Positions 8,785 through 18,420 of a stretch of 64,000 nucleotides of DNA are shown piece after piece. Numbering within the stretch: the stretch's first letter is position 1; each line of letters begins with the position of its first letter. The translations under genes and the position numbers were made by a program. The DNA is from SAR92 clade bacterium H455 (lineage in GTDB: Bacteria > Pseudomonadota > Gammaproteobacteria > Pseudomonadales > Porticoccaceae): positions 682,001 to 746,000 of the forward strand of contig CP103416.1 in NCBI GenBank assembly GCA_024802545.1, written 5' to 3'. Under the pieces are notes generated by a model, which worked only from the letters and a program-made list of their open reading frames with translations, had not been told where the DNA came from and searched no databases.

Positions 8785-8901
8785 CCAGCGCACAATTTAA
8801 AAGATAACTGATTCACAGTTTGAGTGCTATGCAATCGACACAACCTGTCGGTGGCGTACACTCCACTCCAGGAAATTATCGTTTAGAGTCAGTTTTGTCT
8901 T

Positions 8902-10314
8902 ATGGCCGATCAAATATCAAGGATGGTACGTCGTCACGACGCCAAGATTAACGCCTTCTCCCGTCTTATTGACGCGGGAATTATAGGCTGCACTCTGGTG
9001 GCGTTGGTTTCGGTGCTCAACCTCAGCTGGGTGCCGCTGTATAGCTGGATGCTATTGATCTCTATAGTTCTCTTTAGTTTTCTCTCTGAATCCAGCCACA
9101 GTAAATCATGGCGCGACATTAGCCTGAGAGCAGAAGTCACCAGCGTAGGCAGTAACTGGCTAGCCATTGTTTTAGTGCTGGTTCTGGTTGATCTGATCTT
9201 TCACCCCTCGGACCTCTACAACCGCGAGATGGTCTTTTACTGGTTTATCCTAACGCCCATAGAACTTATTTCTTGGCATTCAATATTGCGCATGGTCTTG
9301 CGCCTGTTTCGCTATACCGGCGTTCGAGCACAGTCTGTAGCTATTTATGGCGCGACGGAATTGGGTGCCGGCCTGGAGGGCCGCATCCAACATATGCCCT
9401 GGTCGGGATACAACTTTGTCGGTTATTTCGACGACCGTAAAACCAATGGTACTCGCCGTTTTATATCCGACTCCAACCTTATCAAAGGTGGCTCTCAGGA
9501 GCTTATTGAACAGGCCAAGGCCGGTAACATAGACACCATTTTTATCACCCTGCCCCTTGCCGCTGAAAAACGCATCAAGCAACTGCTCAATGAATTGGCC
9601 GACACCACGGTCTCTGCCTACATGATGCTCGACCTTTTCAGCTTTGATTTGCTTACCGCCAGTTGGTTGGATATTCAGGGCATGCCGGCGATCAGCGTCT
9701 TTGAGTCCCCTCATACGGGTTTGGATAACTTTGCCAAGCGCTCTCTTGATCTAGTTGCTGGCAGCATGATCCTAACCTTAATCGCCATTCCCATGCTATT
9801 AATCGCCGCGGGCATCAAACTTACATCCAAAGGCCCCGTACTCTTTAGGCAGAAGCGTTATGGCATTGGTGGTGAATCAATAACGGTGTGGAAATTCAGA
9901 ACCATGACGGTGATGGATGCTGGCGACAAGCAGCTTTTGCAGGCCTCCAAAGATGACTGCCGCATCACGCCGTTTGGTGCCTTGTTGCGCAGAACCTCAA
10001 TGGATGAGTTACCACAGTTCTTTAACGTTATTAGCGGCTCCATGTCGATAGTCGGCCCGCGCCCGCATGCCGTTATTCACAACGAGTTTTACCGCACAGC
10101 GATCCACGGTTACATGCTTCGCCACAAGGTCAAGCCTGGCATTACCGGCCTTGCACAGATCAAAGGGTATCGCGGCGAAACCGACACCTTAGCGAAGATG
10201 GAAGGGCGCATTAAATACGACCTTGAATATATCCGCAGCTGGTCCCTCTGGCTCGACATCAAATTGATCTTTATGACAGCCTTTGGCGGATTTTTAAACA
10301 AGAATGCTTACTAG
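8902..10314 (+). CDS. polyprenyl glycosylphosphotransferase initiating exopolysaccharide synthesis
   Basis: A 470-residue membrane protein of the WbaP/WcaJ (PNPT) family. The N-terminal half has four hydrophobic helices and a CoA-binding-like domain (GATELGAGLEGRI). A further helix near 285-300 leads into the C-terminal bacterial sugar transferase core, with GPVLFRQKRYG, VWKFRTM, RRTSMDELPQFFNV and SIVGPRPH. It transfers a sugar-1-phosphate to undecaprenyl phosphate, the first committed step of the repeat unit. The donor sugar is not readable from sequence. No good ribosome-binding site precedes the ATG. It opens the biosynthetic part of the locus. Confidence 0.92.
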   Translation: MADQISRMVRRHDAKINAFSRLIDAGIIGCTLVALVSVLNLSWVPLYSWMLLISIVLFSFLSESSHSKSWRDISLRAEVTSVGSNWLAIVLVLVLVDLIFHPSDLYNREMVFYWFILTPIELISWHSILRMVLRLFRYTGVRAQSVAIYGATELGAGLEGRIQHMPWSGYNFVGYFDDRKTNGTRRFISDSNLIKGGSQELIEQAKAGNIDTIFITLPLAAEKRIKQLLNELADTTVSAYMMLDLFSFDLLTASWLDIQGMPAISVFESPHTGLDNFAKRSLDLVAGSMILTLIAIPMLLIAAGIKLTSKGPVLFRQKRYGIGGESITVWKFRTMTVMDAGDKQLLQASKDDCRITPFGALLRRTSMDELPQFFNVISGSMSIVGPRPHAVIHNEFYRTAIHGYMLRHKVKPGITGLAQIKGYRGETDTLAKMEGRIKYDLEYIRSWSLWLDIKLIFMTAFGGFLNKNAY

Positions 10315-10393
10315 CAATTGACCCGGGACCTCAGGCTTCTAAACAGCCTAATTAGGTCTACACTAAACTGAAGGATTAGACAGGAAGGAGATC

Positions 10394-10996
10394 ATGGATA
10401 TGAGAGTTGGATATTTAAACGGTAAATTAAACCGCAAGCTTAGAATAGTCTTTGTAACAGCAGCGGTTGCGTTCCTAGGATTATTTCAGATTGCAGCAGC
10501 AGACAGCTACAAACTTAACCCAGGAGACGAGGTTGAGATTTCGGTTTGGAATGAAGAAAACCTGCAAAAGACAATCAGCGTATTGCCCGACGGCATGATC
10601 TCATTTCCCCTGGTCGGACATCTACAAGCCGCCGGTAAAACTGCCTCAGAAATTGAAGCCACCATCGCCGCAAAACTTGACGCTTACATTGCCGACCCAG
10701 AGGTTAATGTCACCGTCACCAGCACCAGAGGAAACGTTGTATTTGTTGTCGGCAAAGTACTCAAGCCCGGTCCCATTGTTATGATTCAGTCCACCACCGT
10801 GATGCAGGCACTGGCCATGGCTGGCGGATTAAATGAGTTTGCCTCAGCTAACTCGATCAAGATCATCCGTCGCAGCGGTCTCGAAGAAGGTGCTAAAGAA
10901 ACAGTACTCAAGATCCGTTATTCCGATCTTGAAAAGGGCAATGATCTGTCCTCCAACCATATTCTCAACTACGGAGACGTTATTGTCGTCCCCTAG
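10394..10996 (+). CDS. polysaccharide export protein (Wza-like, XrtA/PEP-CTERM type)
   Basis: The 200-residue protein has a signal peptide to about residue 35 and then a polysaccharide export domain (YKLNPGDEVEISVW, LPDGMISFPLVG). An SLBB segment follows (VFVVGKVLKPGPIVM to DVIVVP). It is shorter than Wza and has no lipobox, as is common in exosortase-associated loci. It should form or gate the periplasmic/outer-membrane export channel with the barrel protein that follows. The leader is rich in GGA: 10373, 10383, 10387 and 10396, overlapping the GGAAGGAG ribosome-binding site. Confidence 0.9.
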   Translation: MDMRVGYLNGKLNRKLRIVFVTAAVAFLGLFQIAAADSYKLNPGDEVEISVWNEENLQKTISVLPDGMISFPLVGHLQAAGKTASEIEATIAAKLDAYIADPEVNVTVTSTRGNVVFVVGKVLKPGPIVMIQSTTVMQALAMAGGLNEFASANSIKIIRRSGLEEGAKETVLKIRYSDLEKGNDLSSNHILNYGDVIVVP

Positions 10997-11012
10997 ACAG
11001 CAAGGATTCGCT

Positions 11013-12158
11013 ATGAACAAGCTCATTTATCATGTCGCTGCAGGCGTTGCACTAGCGTCAGCGCCACTGGTCTCAGGGGCCGCCACCTGGGTAGCAGGCT
11101 ACAGCTTTAATGCTGATGTCAGCTATGACGACAACTTCTTTATGAATGAGTCAGAACAGGACACGCTCGTTTATTCAGTTAAGCCACAGACTTCGCTGAT
11201 GTATGTTTCGCCAGTGGCAAAATCCCAACTTGATGCCCGGGTGACAGTAAAACGCTATTCTGAATTCGAGCAATTTGATTCTGAAGATCCGGCCTTTGAT
11301 TGGAAAAACAGCTATAGAACTGAGCGCTCAACCTGGAGCATCGATTTTGGTTACAGCGAGAATTCACAGCGCGATGCAGCAGAGTTGGATACAGGTGTTT
11401 TTGACTCCAACAGTATTGTCGAGACAATCTACGTCAAGCCAAGAGTCAACATTGATCTCACTGAAAGAGATCAGTTAGGTATTTCGCTAAATTACAGCGA
11501 GCGGGATTACGATACCAATGATTTTTCTGACAATGACAATCAGACATTCGGCCTAGATTGGCAGCATAAAATCAATCAGCTTATAAGCACCACTGCAATG
11601 GTCAGCATCTCGCAATACGATGCCGACAGAGTCGCAATCAGTAACAATACAACCGACTATTTGCAGGCCACAGTCGGCTTTATTTACAAGCGTTCTGAGG
11701 CCATGACAATCAATGGCAGCCTCGGTCATTTTGAAACTGACCGTCAACAGCGACTTTTCTCTGGCCCTGTAACAGTGGTCTCAGACAGTGAAACCACAGG
11801 CGCACTGCTGAATCTAGGTATCAGTTACAGCTACGAAAAGGATATTTTCTCCTTCAACCTGTCGCGAGGACTTTATCCCTCCAGTCAGGGCCTGGTAGAA
11901 GAGCGTGACAGCATAGCTATGGACTATGAACACCAGTTTAGCGGGCGCAGCACCGGAGGCATTAACATCTCATGGCATGACACCGAGTCGAACCTTGAAG
12001 AGCGTGAAACCTTTACCCTGTCGCCTTTCTATCGCTATCGCCTCAGCGAAAAAATAGACCTCCAGACTTCTTATGTTTTCAGAAGTCATGACCGACAGTC
12101 CACAGCCAATAAGGTCGAGTCTAACCGAGTAAAGCTCGGCTTACGCTATAGCTTCTAA
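11013..12158 (+). CDS. outer-membrane beta-barrel protein of the exopolysaccharide locus
   Basis: A 381-residue secreted protein. The signal peptide ends near ASAPLVSGAA. The rest is alternating amphipathic strands rich in aromatic and Ser/Thr residues, with repeated YSERDYDTN- and SYSYEKD-like strand pairs and a terminal aromatic F (GLRYSF), all typical of an outer-membrane barrel. Similar proteins (the EpsL/TIGR03016 group) lie next to the export and Wzz genes in PEP-CTERM loci and may be the outer-membrane pore. The reading frame is open back to 10833 inside the export gene. The ATG at 11013 gives the proper signal peptide. Confidence 0.85.
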   Translation: MNKLIYHVAAGVALASAPLVSGAATWVAGYSFNADVSYDDNFFMNESEQDTLVYSVKPQTSLMYVSPVAKSQLDARVTVKRYSEFEQFDSEDPAFDWKNSYRTERSTWSIDFGYSENSQRDAAELDTGVFDSNSIVETIYVKPRVNIDLTERDQLGISLNYSERDYDTNDFSDNDNQTFGLDWQHKINQLISTTAMVSISQYDADRVAISNNTTDYLQATVGFIYKRSEAMTINGSLGHFETDRQQRLFSGPVTVVSDSETTGALLNLGISYSYEKDIFSFNLSRGLYPSSQGLVEERDSIAMDYEHQFSGRSTGGINISWHDTESNLEERETFTLSPFYRYRLSEKIDLQTSYVFRSHDRQSTANKVESNRVKLGLRYSF

Positions 12159-12193
12159 TAATAAGAAATAGATAAAAAGGACGTTGCACCCAC

Positions 12194-13789
12194 ATGGAAG
12201 AAACTGAAAAGTCGCTACTCGATTACTGGGACATGCTGCGCAGGCGCAAGCGCTATATTATTATCGCCTTCCCCCTGCTGCTGGCTCTAAGTACCACAAT
12301 CACATTCTTGCTTCCGCCGATCTATCAGTCTGAAGGCGTAATCCTGATCGAAAGTCAGGAAATTCCCCAAGACCTGGTACGCTCTACGGTGACCAGCTAT
12401 GCCGAGCAGCAAATTCAGGTGATTAAACAGCGCATTCTCACCACCTCGCGCATCCTTGAAACCTTGGATAAATACAAGGTCTACGAGAACGAGAGGGAGG
12501 GCAGTACCATTTCCCTGCTGGTGGAAAAATTTCGCAGCGCCGTCAATGTTGAAATGATCAACGCCAATGTTATTGATCCACGAAACGGTCGGGCACAACG
12601 CGCCAGCATCGCCTTTAAAGTGTCTTTTATGGATGAGTCGCCAGATATTGCGCAAAAGGTCGCCAATGAACTGGTCACTATGTTTCTCGATGAGAACGTT
12701 AAAACCAGAACTGGAAAAGCTGCCGACACCGCCAGCTTCCTCAGCGACGAAGCCAACAAAATGCAAAAAACCGTGCAGGCCCTTGAAGAGCAAATCGCCG
12801 ACTTTAAACTCGAGTTTGGTGACAGCCTGCCAGAGTTGCTGCAATTTAATCTCTCAATGATCACCAATCTAGAGGAAAAAATTCGCGCCCATCAGTCCGA
12901 AGCAATCCGCCTCAATGACCAAGTGCATTTTTTAAGTCTCGAACTGGCCAGCATGGACCCCTATGTGGCCAGTAATGATGGAGTGACAACCCTCAGTAGT
13001 CAGGTTCGGTTGGCACAGTTACAGAACGAGTTAACTAGCCTTGAAAACAAGTATTCACAGTCCCACCCAGATATAAAACGCTTAAATCGCGAGATTGAAG
13101 GATTGAAGAAAGAAGTAGCTGCCGACTCACTCTTTCAGCCAGAGCAAGACATGAGTGAAATTTCCAATCCACTCTATCGACAGATAAAAATCAAAATAGA
13201 TGTCACCGAAAAAGAACTGGCGCGAACCAATTTAGATCGCGTAAAAATGCAGGCCGAAGTAAAACAATATCATGCAAGAGTTGCCCGCACCCACGAGGTG
13301 CAGCGCAGTTATGACGATATGACCCGTGACTATGAAAGTACCAAGCGCAAATATCAAGAACTGCGGGCCAAGCAGTTTGAAGCAGATGTGGCGCAAACGC
13401 TTGAGTCAGAAAATAAAGCCGAAAGTTTTACCCTTATCGAGCCCCCCCTGCGGCCCACAGAATCAGTCAAACCAAACCGCCCTAAGTTAATGATGATGGG
13501 CCTGTTTCTCTCTGGGGGCATTGCTGTTGGGCTAGTGTTTTTGGCAGAAATGCTTGATCCAGCAGTCAGAAGCATCAAAGACATTACCCGCATCACCGGA
13601 GCCGAGCCCCTGGCGCTTATCCCTTTAATGTTGAGTGATGAAGACTACAGCAAGAAAGGTAAATCGCGAAAGCGACTGATTGTATTCGCCCTGTTACTGG
13701 TTTTCGCGATGTTTGGTATCGTCCATTATTTTGTTCTCAGCCTAGATATTGTCTGGTTCAAAGTGATGGCCAAAATTAATATGTTGTAG
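12194..13789 (+). CDS. Wzz-family polysaccharide chain-length determinant
   Basis: The 531-residue protein has a Wzz domain with a first membrane helix (about 22-40), a long periplasmic coiled-coil region and a second helix near 430-448 preceded by the PxxP-type segment ESVKPNRPK. A third hydrophobic helix near 490-510 is an extra feature of the PEP-CTERM-locus type. It lacks a fused kinase domain. The tyrosine kinase is the next gene, as in split BY-kinase systems. Its job is to set polymer length and to activate the kinase. Confidence 0.9.
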   Translation: MEETEKSLLDYWDMLRRRKRYIIIAFPLLLALSTTITFLLPPIYQSEGVILIESQEIPQDLVRSTVTSYAEQQIQVIKQRILTTSRILETLDKYKVYENEREGSTISLLVEKFRSAVNVEMINANVIDPRNGRAQRASIAFKVSFMDESPDIAQKVANELVTMFLDENVKTRTGKAADTASFLSDEANKMQKTVQALEEQIADFKLEFGDSLPELLQFNLSMITNLEEKIRAHQSEAIRLNDQVHFLSLELASMDPYVASNDGVTTLSSQVRLAQLQNELTSLENKYSQSHPDIKRLNREIEGLKKEVAADSLFQPEQDMSEISNPLYRQIKIKIDVTEKELARTNLDRVKMQAEVKQYHARVARTHEVQRSYDDMTRDYESTKRKYQELRAKQFEADVAQTLESENKAESFTLIEPPLRPTESVKPNRPKLMMMGLFLSGGIAVGLVFLAEMLDPAVRSIKDITRITGAEPLALIPLMLSDEDYSKKGKSRKRLIVFALLLVFAMFGIVHYFVLSLDIVWFKVMAKINML

Positions 13790-13798
13790 GCCATTATT

Positions 13799-14596
13799 AT
13801 GTCGCGAATTCACAGAGCACTGGAAAAAGCCAGAGAAAAACGTCAAGAGCACAAGCGCAGTGTCGGCAAAGGCTCGCCTCTGGAAAAAATTGTCTACACC
13901 GACAGTCAGGTGGTGCCCCTATGCCACAAAGAGCTAGAAAAGAATCGTGTCGTATCACGCTCAGTACAGGACCCAAGATCTCAGCTATTTAGAACCCTGC
14001 GTACCACCATCCTTAAACAGATGCGCGCGCATGATTGGCGCAGCATTGGCATCGTCTCCCCATCCCCAGGAGAGGGTAAATCACTGGTCGCCAGCAACCT
14101 TGCAGCAGCCATTGCCATGGAAGTGAACTACACCGCACTACTCGTCGATATGGACCTACGTCAGCCGGGCATCAGTAACTATTTTGCCGTGGAACCCAAG
14201 TTGGGTTTAAGTGACTACCTTAAGGGCGATGCAGAAGTTGCCGATCTATTGGTGAATCCCGGGGTCGACCGCCTGCTGTTACTGCCGGGTCGCGGCAGTC
14301 TCGATAACTCCTCTGAGCTAATCTCCAGTCCACGCATGGTGTCGTTATTTCACGAACTTACCCAGCGTTATAAATCGCGCATTGTTATCTATGACATGCC
14401 CGCGATCTTGCCCCGGGACGATGTACTCACTGCAATGAATAATGTTGACTGTTTTTTAATGGTCATCGAAGAAGGGCGCAACTCAGAGGCCGAAATTCGT
14501 AAAGCCATGCAGTCAATGCAGAAGGCTAATATTATCGGCACAGTGGTCAATAAGTCACAAACCGTCGAGTCAGGGTATATGCCCTATCAGGCATAG
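13799..14596 (+). CDS. tyrosine autokinase (CpsD/CapB-like BY-kinase)
   Basis: The 265-residue cytoplasmic ATPase has Walker A SPSPGEGKS (87-95) and Walker A' LLVDMDLRQPG (115-124), characteristic of bacterial tyrosine kinases that partner a Wzz protein. The usual C-terminal tyrosine cluster is reduced to two tyrosines (GYMPYQA), so autophosphorylation may be limited. It starts 9 bp after the Wzz gene and should cycle with it to control polymerisation and export. Confidence 0.9.
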   Translation: MSRIHRALEKAREKRQEHKRSVGKGSPLEKIVYTDSQVVPLCHKELEKNRVVSRSVQDPRSQLFRTLRTTILKQMRAHDWRSIGIVSPSPGEGKSLVASNLAAAIAMEVNYTALLVDMDLRQPGISNYFAVEPKLGLSDYLKGDAEVADLLVNPGVDRLLLLPGRGSLDNSSELISSPRMVSLFHELTQRYKSRIVIYDMPAILPRDDVLTAMNNVDCFLMVIEEGRNSEAEIRKAMQSMQKANIIGTVVNKSQTVESGYMPYQA

Positions 14597-14628
14597 AGCC
14601 CAGCATCTATTCAGGGATTGAATAACCT

Positions 14629-15558
14629 ATGTACAAAGAGTTTTTTAACTTAAAAGAAAAGCCGTTTAGTCTGAATCCAGACCCGGACTTTCTTTTTCTG
14701 AGTAAAAATCATATACGCGCCCAGACCATGCTCGAATATGGCTTTCACAGCCAGGCAGGCTTCACCGTGATCACCGGCGATATAGGCGCAGGCAAAACCA
14801 CATTAGTGAACTACCTTCTAGCCCAAGAGGGTGACGACGTAGTGATAGGCGTGATCAATAACACCCACGCATCATTTGGCAATCTTATGTCATGGATCCT
14901 AGATGCCTTTGATCTCGAAGAGCCCAGCCCAGAGAGCGCCAAGAAACTACGCAAATTCACCGAATTTATTATGGACCAATACGCCGAAGGCAAGCGAGTA
15001 TTGCTGGTGATCGATGAGGCTCAAAACCTCTCCGAAGAAACCCTTGAAGAGTTGCGTTTAATCTCCAATATCAATATTGCCAGCGATGTGTTTCTACAGT
15101 TAATACTCATCGGCCAGCCAGAGTTGATTGAAAAGCTCAATGACCCACGACTCACCCAGTTCGCCCAGCGCATAGGTGTCGACTTCCATCTGCGCCCCAT
15201 GGACTATGTGGACACAGGGAAATACATCTTCCACCGGCTTAAAGTCGCTGGCAGCACCAAATCAATCTTTACCAGTGATGCGATTGCCGCCATCTTCTGC
15301 TTTTCGGAGGGAGTCCCAAGAAGGATTAATACTCTTTGCGATATGGCCTTAGTCTATGCCTTTGCTGATGAGCGTAAGAGTATCAATGCCCAGCTTATTA
15401 TTGATGTAATCAAAGACCGAAATTTGTCTGCGGTGATACGGCCTACGGCTCTGCAATCTAAAGAAGTTCAAGATGTTGCGCATTGGTTGCAGGAGGTTAA
15501 GGGGGTGAATATTAGTGGAATGCTGCCGCAGATAGAGATCCCAACGCAGAATGCCTAA
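14629..15558 (+). CDS. ExeA-like AAA ATPase of exosortase/EPS loci
   Basis: The 309-residue protein has Walker A GDIGAGKTT (50-57), Walker B VLLVIDEAQ (124-132) and an arginine-finger segment (EGVPRRINTLCD). It begins with the EFFNLKEKPFSLNPDPDFL block seen in ExeA/GspA-like ATPases and in the putative secretion ATPase of PEP-CTERM loci. Its exact job is unknown; energising export or remodelling the complex are the usual suggestions. It overlaps the polymerase gene by 8 bp. Confidence 0.88.
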   Translation: MYKEFFNLKEKPFSLNPDPDFLFLSKNHIRAQTMLEYGFHSQAGFTVITGDIGAGKTTLVNYLLAQEGDDVVIGVINNTHASFGNLMSWILDAFDLEEPSPESAKKLRKFTEFIMDQYAEGKRVLLVIDEAQNLSEETLEELRLISNINIASDVFLQLILIGQPELIEKLNDPRLTQFAQRIGVDFHLRPMDYVDTGKYIFHRLKVAGSTKSIFTSDAIAAIFCFSEGVPRRINTLCDMALVYAFADERKSINAQLIIDVIKDRNLSAVIRPTALQSKEVQDVAHWLQEVKGVNISGMLPQIEIPTQNA

Positions 15559-16906
15559 TGATTTTGCTTATTTAACGTTGTTAGTCTGGCCAATAGTTTC
15601 TATTGTTCTGTATACAAAGTATCCAGTAATTACGGCAACATTTTGGACTATAGTCGGAGGTTATTTATTACTTCCAGTAGGCGTTAAATTTGATTTTCCA
15701 TTTTTCCCTGGCCTGGATAAGAGAAGCATTCCTGCGATTATGGCTTATTTTGGATGCAGGTTTATTGCTAGGCAAAATATCAAAATTCTTCCCCCGAGAG
15801 GAATTGAACGAAATCTAATCATATTATTCTTTATCGGCACTCTTGCGACCGTTTTTACTAATGGTGACCCTGTAATCGAAGCTAACAGATACATTCCCGG
15901 TCTTGGGTTTCGGGACATCTTGTCTACGGTTATTTCTCAGTGGCTTTTATTGATGCCATTTATTCTTGGGCTGCAATTAATTAAAACCCATGAAGATCAG
16001 GTTCTTTTTTTTAAATTATTGGTTATAGCCGGACTGTGTTACTCCCTACCGATATTGTTTGAAATACGAATGAGCCCGCAGCTACACAGATGGACGTATG
16101 GGTTTTTTCCCCATAGCTGGATTCAGCAAATTAGATACAGTGGCTTTAGGCCGGTTGTTTTTCTAGGGCATGGCCTCTGGGTGGCGTTTTTTTTGGTCTT
16201 GGTACTTGGTGCTGCGCTTACATTGTCAAAACTAAAAATTCGGATTTCGTATTTTCCGAATAAGCTAGTAATAACATATATAATAATACTTTTGTTTCTC
16301 TCGAAAGGCTTTGGCTCGATGATCCTTAGCATGGTTTTATTCGTGGGTATTACAATGTTTACCAGCCTGTTCACTATGAGAATTGCTATGGTTATTGTGA
16401 CCGCCGCATTCAGCTATCCTTTGCTAAGTATTCTCGAATTATTCCCACATACCTACTTGGTTGAGCTAATAGGGTCTGTTAGCCAGAGTCAGGCTGGTTC
16501 TTTAGGCTACAGGTTCAATCAGGAAGTTATGCTGCTAGATCGGGCCCAAGAAAAATGGCTGTTTGGTTGGGGAGGTTGGGATAGAAACCGTTTGGCGGAC
16601 TCAGTTACAGATGGGTATTGGATTATTTTGTTTGGAAAATATGGAGCTATAGGGTTTTCTGCGGTGTTTGGTTTAATTGTGTCTACAGTACTTATTGGCC
16701 AGAGATGGTTTTCGCGCCTACAGGAAAAAAACGATAAAACTATTATTGCGTGCCATTGCTTACTTGCAGCACTAATTATCCTAGATCAAATTCCAAATGC
16801 TTCTATGAGTCCTTGTGCATGGCTAGTTATTGGTGGTCTTGCAGGAAGAATTGCGCATATACCTAAGACCAATGACAGAATCAAAATTCATAACACGCCA
16901 ATATAA
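15551..16906 (+). CDS. Wzy-like polysaccharide polymerase / O-antigen ligase family membrane protein
   Basis: A 451-residue protein with ten or more hydrophobic helices and a large loop holding GWGGWDRNR and DGYWIILFGKYG, comparable to the periplasmic loop of Wzy/WaaL proteins. Position next to the flippase gene supports the polymerase role. AT content rises sharply from here, marking the start of the variable sugar-specific block. The precise linkage cannot be told. Confidence 0.75.
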   Translation: MPNDFAYLTLLVWPIVSIVLYTKYPVITATFWTIVGGYLLLPVGVKFDFPFFPGLDKRSIPAIMAYFGCRFIARQNIKILPPRGIERNLIILFFIGTLATVFTNGDPVIEANRYIPGLGFRDILSTVISQWLLLMPFILGLQLIKTHEDQVLFFKLLVIAGLCYSLPILFEIRMSPQLHRWTYGFFPHSWIQQIRYSGFRPVVFLGHGLWVAFFLVLVLGAALTLSKLKIRISYFPNKLVITYIIILLFLSKGFGSMILSMVLFVGITMFTSLFTMRIAMVIVTAAFSYPLLSILELFPHTYLVELIGSVSQSQAGSLGYRFNQEVMLLDRAQEKWLFGWGGWDRNRLADSVTDGYWIILFGKYGAIGFSAVFGLIVSTVLIGQRWFSRLQEKNDKTIIACHCLLAALIILDQIPNASMSPCAWLVIGGLAGRIAHIPKTNDRIKIHNTPI

Positions 16907-16979
16907 TGCTAGATCAACTCGCTCAATATTTTGGATTGAGCTTGAGACGAAAAGGATAAGATGGAGCAAGAAAATAATT

Positions 16980-18419
16980 ATGAGAAATTTAGAATGGCGG
17001 CTACCTCAGAGTAAAGTAATTCAGGGATCTCTTTGGACTTTTACAAGTTATGGGGTAGTTCAATTATTGCGATTGATTAGCAATATTTGCCTAGCACGAC
17101 TCCTTGTCCCCGAAGCGTTTGGCTTGATGTCTTTGGTAATGCTCGTTATGCAGGGGCTCGCTATGTTCTCTGATATAGGAATCCTACCGAGTATTGTTCA
17201 AAATAGAGAGGGTAATTCTCCCGCGTTCTTAAATACAGCATGGACCATCCAGCTAATCAGAGGGGTAGTTATTTGGCTATTAGCTTCTGCGCTATCAATC
17301 CCTTTTTCTGCCTTATATGAGCAGCCAATGTTGGCTCAGGTAATTCCTGTGGCGAGTCTCAGTGCAATCATATCAGGTTTAAATTCGACTAATCTTGCGA
17401 CCGAAAGTCGTCAGTTAAAGTTTAAAAATATCACAGCTATCGAGATAGCGAGCCAGATTTTATCTATCGCTACTATGATCATGTGGGCTTTAGTGTCACC
17501 AACCGTATGGGCCTTAGTAGCGGGAGGGATATTGGGGGCGTTATCAAAAATGTTGCTTAGTCATACCGTTTTGACTGGTCCGATTAATAGATTGTCGTGG
17601 GATTCTAAATCCGTTTTAGGCTTGATAAAATTTGGAAAATGGATTTTTATTAGTACTATTTTCCATTTTTTAGCGAGTCAGTCGGATAAGATAATATTCG
17701 GAAAATTAGTATCCCTAACTGAGTTGGGTGTGTATTCCATTGCAGTAATATTCGCGAGTATTCCTTTTTCGGTTATCAGTCAGTTGAGCTCCAGTGTTGT
17801 CTTTCCCTTATTTTCCCGATGCATAAACGAAAAAGGCCATATTCCTGAAGAAACCTATAAAAAGGTAAGTCGAATATACATGGTAGTCGGTACAGCAGTG
17901 ACTGCGATAACATTTATTGGCGGTCCTAGCATTATTAAGCTGTTATACGATGAGCGGTATAGCGTAGCTTCTGATTTGGTGCAGTTGTTGGTTATTGGAA
18001 GGTGGTTTGAGGTGGTTTTAGGAAGCGTTCGTGGTGCAGCCTTGCTGTCTCATGGAATGCCTGAATGGAATTCGATTGCTTCGGGTTTAAAGTTATTTTT
18101 GATTTGTATACTAATATATCCAATATTTGCATTCTATGGATTCTATGCAGCAGTAATCGGTTATGGGGTGACAGAATTGTTTAGGTATTTTGTGTTTGTT
18201 TATGCAAACTATCGGATATCTATCAGAGGATTGAATCTAGATATTTTCGTCACGATTATAGCTTCTTTTTCTCTTATCTTTATAGAATATATAATATGGT
18301 TTATGGCGAGATTAGGTCATCAGGAGCAAATTTTGAGATTTGGAGCGTGCTTTATGGTACTGATAGTATCTGCAGTCGCTGGTTTCGTTTATTTAAAATA
18401 CAAATTCAAAGAGAGATGA
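16980..18419 (+). CDS. Wzx-like oligosaccharide flippase (MOP superfamily)
   Basis: From the ATG at 16980 (GGAG about 13 nt upstream) the product has 479 residues and about 12-14 hydrophobic helices. The N-terminal pattern is that of the polysaccharide transporter family (QGSLWTFTSYGVVQLLRL, ARLLVPEAFGLMSLV). It should flip the lipid-linked repeat unit to the periplasm. The reading frame continues upstream to 16830 inside the polymerase gene, but that extension is hydrophilic and unlike the family. The codon usage is AT-rich, as in its neighbours. Confidence 0.85.
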   Translation: MRNLEWRLPQSKVIQGSLWTFTSYGVVQLLRLISNICLARLLVPEAFGLMSLVMLVMQGLAMFSDIGILPSIVQNREGNSPAFLNTAWTIQLIRGVVIWLLASALSIPFSALYEQPMLAQVIPVASLSAIISGLNSTNLATESRQLKFKNITAIEIASQILSIATMIMWALVSPTVWALVAGGILGALSKMLLSHTVLTGPINRLSWDSKSVLGLIKFGKWIFISTIFHFLASQSDKIIFGKLVSLTELGVYSIAVIFASIPFSVISQLSSSVVFPLFSRCINEKGHIPEETYKKVSRIYMVVGTAVTAITFIGGPSIIKLLYDERYSVASDLVQLLVIGRWFEVVLGSVRGAALLSHGMPEWNSIASGLKLFLICILIYPIFAFYGFYAAVIGYGVTELFRYFVFVYANYRISIRGLNLDIFVTIIASFSLIFIEYIIWFMARLGHQEQILRFGACFMVLIVSAVAGFVYLKYKFKER

Positions 18420-18420
18420 T

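Noticed and set aside
10833-11012. Upstream extension of the outer-membrane barrel gene into the export gene
   Set aside because: It destroys the signal peptide; the ATG at 11013 gives a proper one.
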